A stretch of DNA of 64,000 bases from JAVBMV01 sp031552145 (GTDB lineage: Bacteria; Myxococcota; Myxococcia; Myxococcales; UBA5297), in assembly GCA_031552145.1 (NCBI GenBank), contig JAVBMV010000001.1, forward strand, positions 186,001 to 250,000, written 5' to 3'. Shown piece by piece: positions 59,654 through 64,000 of this stretch. Both the position numbers and the translations under genes were made by a program. The notes under the pieces were generated by a model. That model was given only the letters and a program-made list of their open reading frames with translations. It ran no database searches and had not been told where the DNA came from. The stretch's first letter is position 1; every line of letters starts with the position of its first letter.

Positions 59654-60544
59654 ATGCGGTTCTGCTCACGAGCGAGATGCGTGGGGGCCACGCTCTTCCT
59701 GTTGCTGCTGTCCTTCCTGCCGGGTTTGGCCGCCGCGCAGAGCACGCTCTGCGCATCGCTCGAAGGGGAGGAGCGGGAGGCGGCGGACGCGCTCCTCGCG
59801 CGGCTCAACGGCTATGGCCCCTGTACGGAGCCGCTCGCCAAGTGCCTCGCCCAGGAGAGGGTCTCGGTGCAGACGGTGCGCCAGGCCAACTCTATCTGCC
59901 GCGCGCTGCAGCTGGGCGAGAGCGCCGAGGTGGTCGAGAAGGGCTTCGTCGAGCGGCGCAAGAGCATGAGCGCCTTCGGCCCCAAGGCGCTGCCCGCCAA
60001 GGTGTCGCTGGAGGGCTACCAGGCGGCGGGCGGCGCGGAGGCGCCCGTGACGGCCGTGCTCTATGTCTGTTCCCGTTGCCCCTATTGCCGCGACGTCACG
60101 CTGCGCCTCCACGATGAGGTGGAGCGGGGCGATCTCAAGGGGAAGGTGCGCCTCTTCCTGAAGCCCTTCCCGCTCAAGGGGCATGAGGGGGCGCTGGAAG
60201 GAGGGCTGGCCCTGGCCGCCTCGGCGCGAATGGGCGCCCAATGGCCCTACACGCTCTTCCTCTATCGCCACTTCAACGAGTTTCACCCCTCGGTGTTGGC
60301 GGACTGGAGCAGCTCCGCCGGACTCTCGAAGGAGGAGTTCGAGAAGCGGCTCGCCGAGCCCGAAACGCGGCGAATGCTCGAAGAGAGCAAGAAGGAGGGG
60401 GTGCGCATGCGGCTGGAGGCGACCCCCACGCTGCTGATCGATGGCCAGCGCTACTCCGGCTCGCTCGACGCGGCGGGCTTCGTCGACGTGCTGCTCGAGC
60501 GCTATGAAGCGGTGCGCGCGGAGCGGAGCGCAGCGGCGAAATAG
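59654..60544 (+). CDS. DsbA-family thiol-disulphide oxidoreductase
   Basis: The 296-residue product has a signal peptide (to about residue 29, LAAAQS). A thioredoxin-like domain carries CSRCPYC with the redox pair C142 and C145, a helical insert (EGALEGGLALAASARMG), and the cis-Pro loop in EATPTLLIDG. The N-terminal 100 residues are helical with four further Cys. It is exported to the periplasm and would form or isomerise disulphides. AAAGGAGC precedes the ATG. Confidence 0.85.
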   Translation: MRFCSRARCVGATLFLLLLSFLPGLAAAQSTLCASLEGEEREAADALLARLNGYGPCTEPLAKCLAQERVSVQTVRQANSICRALQLGESAEVVEKGFVERRKSMSAFGPKALPAKVSLEGYQAAGGAEAPVTAVLYVCSRCPYCRDVTLRLHDEVERGDLKGKVRLFLKPFPLKGHEGALEGGLALAASARMGAQWPYTLFLYRHFNEFHPSVLADWSSSAGLSKEEFEKRLAEPETRRMLEESKKEGVRMRLEATPTLLIDGQRYSGSLDAAGFVDVLLERYEAVRAERSAAAK

Positions 60545-60551
60545 GAGCCTT

Positions 60552-61616
60552 CTAGAAGAGCCCGCCCTGGCCACCGGGCGGCCGGAGCTTGAAGTACTCG
60601 AAGGCGTGCGGCGTGGCGACGCGCCCTCGCGGCGTGCGCTGCAGGAAACCCATCTGCAGCAGGAAGGGCTCGTAGACATCCTCGATGGTGTCGCGCTCTT
60701 CGCCGATCGAGGCGGCGATCGTCTCCACGCCGACAGGCCCCCCGCCATATTTTTCCACGATGGCGCGCAGGATCCTGCGGTCCATGGGGTCGAGTCCCAG
60801 CGCGTCGACCTCTAGCCGCGAGAGCGAGCTGTCGGCGATGGCGCGGGTGATCCGTCCGCTCCCTTCGACCTCGGCGAAGTCGCGCACCCGGCGCAGCAGC
60901 CGGTTCGCGATGCGCGGCGTCCCCCGCGCGCGCCGCGCCAACTCTTCGGCGCCAGCGCCCTCGATGGTGATGCCGAGCAGCCGCGCCGAGCGATGGACGA
61001 TCGAGGTGAGCTCCTGGGGTGAGTAGAAGTCGAGCCGCTCTTGGATCTGGAAGCGGTCGCGCAAGGGTGAGGTGAGCAGCCCCGTTCTCGTCGTGGCGCC
61101 TATGAGCGTGAAGGGCGGCACCTCGATCCGCACGGTGCGGCCATGGGGGCCGGCATCGAGGGCGATGTCGATCTTCAGATCTTCCATCGCGGGGTAGAGA
61201 TACTCCTCGGCGGCGGCGTTGAGCCGGTGGATCTCGTCGATGAAGAGCACGTCGCCCGGCGCCAGCGTGGTGAGGAAGCCGGCGAGATCGCCCCGTTTCT
61301 CGATCGCCGGACCCGAGGTGACGTGCAGGTTGACGCCCAGCTCGCGCGCGATGATGTGCGCGAGTGAAGTCTTCCCCAGCCCGGGCGGCCCCGAGAAGAG
61401 GCAGTGGTCGAGCGCCTCGTTCCGCTTGCGCGCCGCGGCGACATAGACCTTCAGCTTCTCCACCACCGAGCGCTGACCCACATATTCGTCGAAGCGATGG
61501 GGCCTGAGCGAGGCGTCGAAGCGCCCCTCGTCTCCCCCCTGCCCGCCCGCCAGCGCCGGATCCATCAGCGGCCTCTCGGCGCCCGCGTCACTCGGTTCTC
61601 CCTTTCGCCTGGCCAT
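60552..61616 (-). CDS. ruvB: Holliday junction branch-migration ATPase RuvB
   Basis: The 354-residue protein has LRPHRFDEYVGQ, Walker A GPPGLGKTSLA (76 onward), Walker B LFIDEIHRL, sensor GATTRTGLL and the winged-helix DNA-binding end FLQRTPRGRVAT. It drives branch migration with RuvA. The ATG at 61616 comes two bases after the ruvA stop and has GAGG six bases upstream; a TTG overlapping the stop (61622) is an alternative. The N-terminal 30 residues are a low-complexity extension. Confidence 0.97.
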   Translation of the reverse strand: MARRKGEPSDAGAERPLMDPALAGGQGGDEGRFDASLRPHRFDEYVGQRSVVEKLKVYVAAARKRNEALDHCLFSGPPGLGKTSLAHIIARELGVNLHVTSGPAIEKRGDLAGFLTTLAPGDVLFIDEIHRLNAAAEEYLYPAMEDLKIDIALDAGPHGRTVRIEVPPFTLIGATTRTGLLTSPLRDRFQIQERLDFYSPQELTSIVHRSARLLGITIEGAGAEELARRARGTPRIANRLLRRVRDFAEVEGSGRITRAIADSSLSRLEVDALGLDPMDRRILRAIVEKYGGGPVGVETIAASIGEERDTIEDVYEPFLLQMGFLQRTPRGRVATPHAFEYFKLRPPGGQGGLF

Positions 61617-61618
61617 CC

Positions 61619-62227
61619 TCAACCTCGCGCGGCGCGCAGCGCCTCTCGAATCAGCTCCTCGAGCTTGGCGTCGGCGCCCAGCTTCTCGGTGGCGCGCGCC
61701 GCAACCGCCTCCGCCTGTGCGCCCTTGTATCCCAGGTTGAGCAGCGCCCCAACGAGGTCGCTCTGCTCCTTGGCCCGCGCGATTCCCTGCGCGCGCACCG
61801 ACGCGGGGGAGGCCCCCTTCGCGAGCGGCGCCACCTTCTCCTTCAGCTCCAACACCAGCCGCTCCGCGGTCTTCTTGCCGACACCGTTGAGCTTGGTGAG
61901 GCGCGCCACCTCTCCCTTCGAGATCGCGTGGGCCAGCTCCGCGGGGGCCATCCCCGACAGCGCCGAGAGCGCCAGCTTGGGCCCTACGTGCGAGACGGAG
62001 GTGAGCAGCAGGAAGAGCTCCTCCTCCGCCTCGGTGGTGAAGGCGTAGAGCTCGAAGGCATCCTCGCGCACCACCGTCCGCACACGCAGCTTCACCGGTT
62101 CGCCCATGGGGGGCAGCGCCTCGAGCGACTGCTGCGACATGAAGGCGCGGTAGCCGACGCCATTCACGTCGACGATCACCTCGGTGCTGCCTCTCTCTTC
62201 CAGAATGCCCCGCAGAGCTGCGATCAC
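61619..62227 (-). CDS. ruvA: Holliday junction DNA-binding protein RuvA
   Basis: The 202-residue protein has MIAALRGILEE and VGYRAFMS in the OB domain, the two HhH regions (VSHVGPKLALSAL and LNGVGKKTAERLVLELKEK), and the C-terminal RuvB-binding domain (LLNLGYKGAQAEAVA). It binds four-way junctions. It starts with GTG overlapping the ruvC stop (GTGA). Confidence 0.97.
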   Translation of the reverse strand: MIAALRGILEERGSTEVIVDVNGVGYRAFMSQQSLEALPPMGEPVKLRVRTVVREDAFELYAFTTEAEEELFLLLTSVSHVGPKLALSALSGMAPAELAHAISKGEVARLTKLNGVGKKTAERLVLELKEKVAPLAKGASPASVRAQGIARAKEQSDLVGALLNLGYKGAQAEAVAARATEKLGADAKLEELIREALRAARG

Positions 62228-62742
62228 GAGCGCCTCACGATGACGTGGCGCGCGGGCCTGGTCAGGAGCTCAGGCCGCGCGCGTTGGAGGTGACAGAGTG
62301 CTATGGCGAGCGCGTCGGCGCAATCGGAGCGCTCCAGCGCGGGGAGCTGCAGCAGGGTGCGCACCATGCGCTCGACGCCCTCTTTTCGGGCGGCGCCGGA
62401 GACACCGACCGCCTTCTTGATCGTGGCCGGCGCATACTCGAAGACGGGGAGCTTCGCCCGCGCCGCGCAGAGCAGCGCTACACCCCGCGCGTGCGCGAGC
62501 ACGATGGCCGAGCGCGCGTTGCGCGCGTGGAAGACCCCCTCCACGGCCACCTCGTCTGGCCTGTGCTTCTCGATGATCTGGCCAATCTGCTCGAAGAGGT
62601 AGGCGAGCCGCTCGGGCAGCTCGCCCTGCTTGTGCGGCTCCAATAGCGCATGGGCGACCCAGCGCGCCGCGCCGCGCCCATCGCGCTCCACGATCCCCAG
62701 CCCCAGGTAACGCGTGCCGGGATCGATGCCTAGGACGCGCAT
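62224..62742 (-). CDS. ruvC: Holliday junction resolvase RuvC
   Basis: The 172-residue nuclease has RVLGIDPGTRYLG (D7), VAVEGVF (E68) and SDCADALAIALCH with the last acidic ligands. It cuts Holliday junctions after RuvAB migration. It overlaps the end of the bioA gene by 13 bases and is followed by ruvA and ruvB, giving the order ruvC-A-B. Confidence 0.97.
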   Translation of the reverse strand: MRVLGIDPGTRYLGLGIVERDGRGAARWVAHALLEPHKQGELPERLAYLFEQIGQIIEKHRPDEVAVEGVFHARNARSAIVLAHARGVALLCAARAKLPVFEYAPATIKKAVGVSGAARKEGVERMVRTLLQLPALERSDCADALAIALCHLQRARPELLTRPARHVIVRRS

Positions 62743-64000
62743 GGCTCGACCATCGCCTCCTCAAGCGCGTCATAGGCCCTGTGCAGCTCTTCGTCGGTAA
62801 TGCAGTAGGGCGGCAGCAGATAGACGTTACTCCCCATCGGTCGGATGAGCAGCCCGCGTGAATAGAAGCGCTCCTTGAGCGCTCGGCCCACCGCGGCGTC
62901 GTAGCCGGGCCCCTCGGTCTTCACGTCGAAGGAGGCGATGGCTCCCAGCACTCTGGGAGACGTCACACGTGGCAGCTTCGCCAGGCGCGCCATGCGCTCG
63001 CGGTGAAGCCGCTCGATCTTCGCCACGCGCTCCAGCGAACGCTCGCTTTCGAAGAGCGCGAGCGACCCGAGCGCCGCGGCGCAGCCCAGCGGGTTGGCGG
63101 TGAAGGAGTGACCGTGCGCCAGCGCGCGCGAGAAGCTTGGGCCCAGGAATGCCTGGTAGATCGACTCTTTACAGGCTGTCACCGAGAGCGGCAGGTAGCC
63201 GCCGGTGAGCCCCTTCGAGAGCGTCATGAAGTCGGGCGAGAGCGCGGCCTGCTCGCTGGCGAAGAGCGTTCCTGTCCTGCCGAAGCCCGTCATCACCTCA
63301 TCGCAGATGAGGAGCGCGCCAGAGGCGGTCAGACGCTCCGCGAAGGCCGATAGAAAACGTGGACGGCAAAAGCGCATTCCCGAGGCGCCCTGCACCAGCG
63401 GCTCCACGATGGCCGCGGCCAGCTCCGCGCCGCGCCGCGCGATCAGCCGTTCGAGCGCGTCGAGCGCCGCCCGCTCCTTCTGCTCGACCTCGGCGTCGCC
63501 GTCGAAGGTGGCGGGGAAGGGGAGAAACTCCACGTCGAAGAGCTTGGGCCCAAAGGCGTCGAAGAAGCCGGAGCGCGCGCCCGCCGCCATCGCGCCGAAG
63601 GTATCGCCGTGGTAGGCGCCCTCGAAGGCGACGATGCGCGTACGGCGCGTCGCCGCTCCCTCGACATTGCGCCAGTATTGGAGCGAAGCCTTCAGCGCCA
63701 CCTCCACCGCGGTGGAGCCATCGTCCGAATAGAAGACGCGCGAGAGCTTGTCGCCGGGCAGCCGCCCGAACTTCTCTACGAGTCGCGCCGCGAGCTCCAC
63801 CGCCGGCGCGTGGGTGAAGTCGGCGAAGATTACTTGCTCCAGCCGCGCGGCCTGCTCCGAGATGGCGCGTACGATCGCGGGGTGGGCGTGGCCGTGCAGG
63901 TTCACCCACCAGGAGGAGACGAGGTCCAGGTACTCCTTGCCGTCGGCGCCGTAGAGCGTGGCGCCCCGCCCCGAGAGGATTTCGAGTGGCTCGGGCGCCG
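62730..64000 (-). CDS. bioA: Adenosylmethionine-8-amino-7-oxononanoate aminotransferase BioA (5' end outside window)
   Basis: The frame is open from the stop at 62730 to the window edge, so the N-terminus is missing. It has the class III aminotransferase features: YLDLVSSWWVNLHGHAHP, FEGAYHGDTFGAMA, LLICDEVMTGFGRTG and the PLP lysine in LSKGLTGG. The SSWW near the N-terminus favours BioA over other transaminases. It makes 7,8-diaminononanoate in biotin synthesis. An apparent GTG start at 63905 is internal. No other biotin gene is in the window. Confidence 0.9.
   Translation of the reverse strand, partial: APEPLEILSGRGATLYGADGKEYLDLVSSWWVNLHGHAHPAIVRAISEQAARLEQVIFADFTHAPAVELAARLVEKFGRLPGDKLSRVFYSDDGSTAVEVALKASLQYWRNVEGAATRRTRIVAFEGAYHGDTFGAMAAGARSGFFDAFGPKLFDVEFLPFPATFDGDAEVEQKERAALDALERLIARRGAELAAAIVEPLVQGASGMRFCRPRFLSAFAERLTASGALLICDEVMTGFGRTGTLFASEQAALSPDFMTLSKGLTGGYLPLSVTACKESIYQAFLGPSFSRALAHGHSFTANPLGCAAALGSLALFESERSLERVAKIERLHRERMARLAKLPRVTSPRVLGAIASFDVKTEGPGYDAAVGRALKERFYSRGLLIRPMGSNVYLLPPYCITDEELHRAYDALEEAMVEPCAS

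Noticed and set aside
63903..63905. Apparent GTG start of bioA
   Set aside because: Conserved BioA residues (SSWWVNLHG) are encoded upstream in the same frame, so the gene continues past the window edge.
1..64000. tRNA, rRNA, insertion sequences, prophage, CRISPR arrays, biosynthetic megagenes
   Set aside because: I looked for each and saw no convincing example. Small RNAs could have been missed without a covariance search.

Overview
The window looks like a high-GC chromosomal segment of a Myxococcota-like (deltaproteobacterial) organism. Three things support this: a type IV pilus cluster in the Myxococcus order pilA-G-H-I-M-N-O-P-Q, including the accessory ABC genes pilGHI; a serine protease with a MYXO-CTERM-like C-terminal tail; and a complete lower mevalonate operon with a type 2 IPP isomerase. 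Genes are densely packed and run in both directions, with many ATGA, GTGA or TTGA stop/start overlaps. I saw no rRNA, tRNA, CRISPR array, transposase or phage gene.

Layout. 1-10.1 kb (minus): a partial surface zinc-metallopeptidase/beta-propeller protein, a DUF1285 protein, a polytopic membrane protein, cinA, a DUF4388-like/Roadblock-like protein, an acyltransferase, an aminopeptidase P and an RluA-type pseudouridine synthase. 10.2-15.1 kb (minus): two more Roadblock-type proteins, then an iron-uptake operon dtxR::feoA-feoB-small Cys-rich protein. 15.2-24.9 kb: an unknown exported protein, a large low-complexity protein with a C-terminal DUF6982-like region, a rhomboid-like protein lacking the catalytic serine motif, thiolase, acyl-CoA dehydrogenase, a 6-phosphogluconolactonase homologue with a degenerate active-site loop, and an M61-like lipoprotein. 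25-32 kb: the serine protease, phosphatidylserine synthase, GlmS, a putative beta-barrel protein, and a DsbD plus thioredoxin-fold lipoprotein pair. 32.2-37.3 kb: the ISC operon iscS-iscU-iscA-hscB-hscA-fdx without iscR. 37.8-43.3 kb: fni-mvaA-mvk-mvaD-pmk. 43.2-45.9 kb: a three-gene ABC-2 exporter (minus). 46-48.5 kb: rnhB and an acyl-CoA carboxylase beta subunit. 48.7-58.4 kb: the pilus cluster and a trailing lipoprotein. 58.5-64 kb: a TPR protein, a DsbA-like protein, and the minus-strand group ruvB-ruvA-ruvC-bioA, with bioA running off the right edge.

How parts work together. PilA is the pilin, PilM-N-O-P the alignment complex and PilQ the secretin. PilG-H-I is an ABC-type accessory system, known in Myxococcus to be needed for pilus assembly. 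The pilus motors (PilB/T/C), PilS/R and the prepilin peptidase PilD are not in the window. A very good sigma-54 site precedes pilA and a weaker one precedes pilM. The mevalonate operon converts HMG-CoA to IPP/DMAPP; HMG-CoA synthase is not here. The ISC operon would supply Fe-S clusters, and iron would enter through FeoB under the DtxR-FeoA regulator.

No unmistakably new system was found. The best leads are the DUF4388-like/Roadblock paralogue family, one member of which sits behind a promoter whose spacer is a perfect 16-bp palindrome; the 6PGL homologue without its DGH motif; the Cys-rich linker in the DtxR-FeoA fusion; the cysteine-less thioredoxin-fold partner of DsbD; the altered GRG motif in RNase HII; and a pseudouridine synthase whose S4 domain has no standard start codon.
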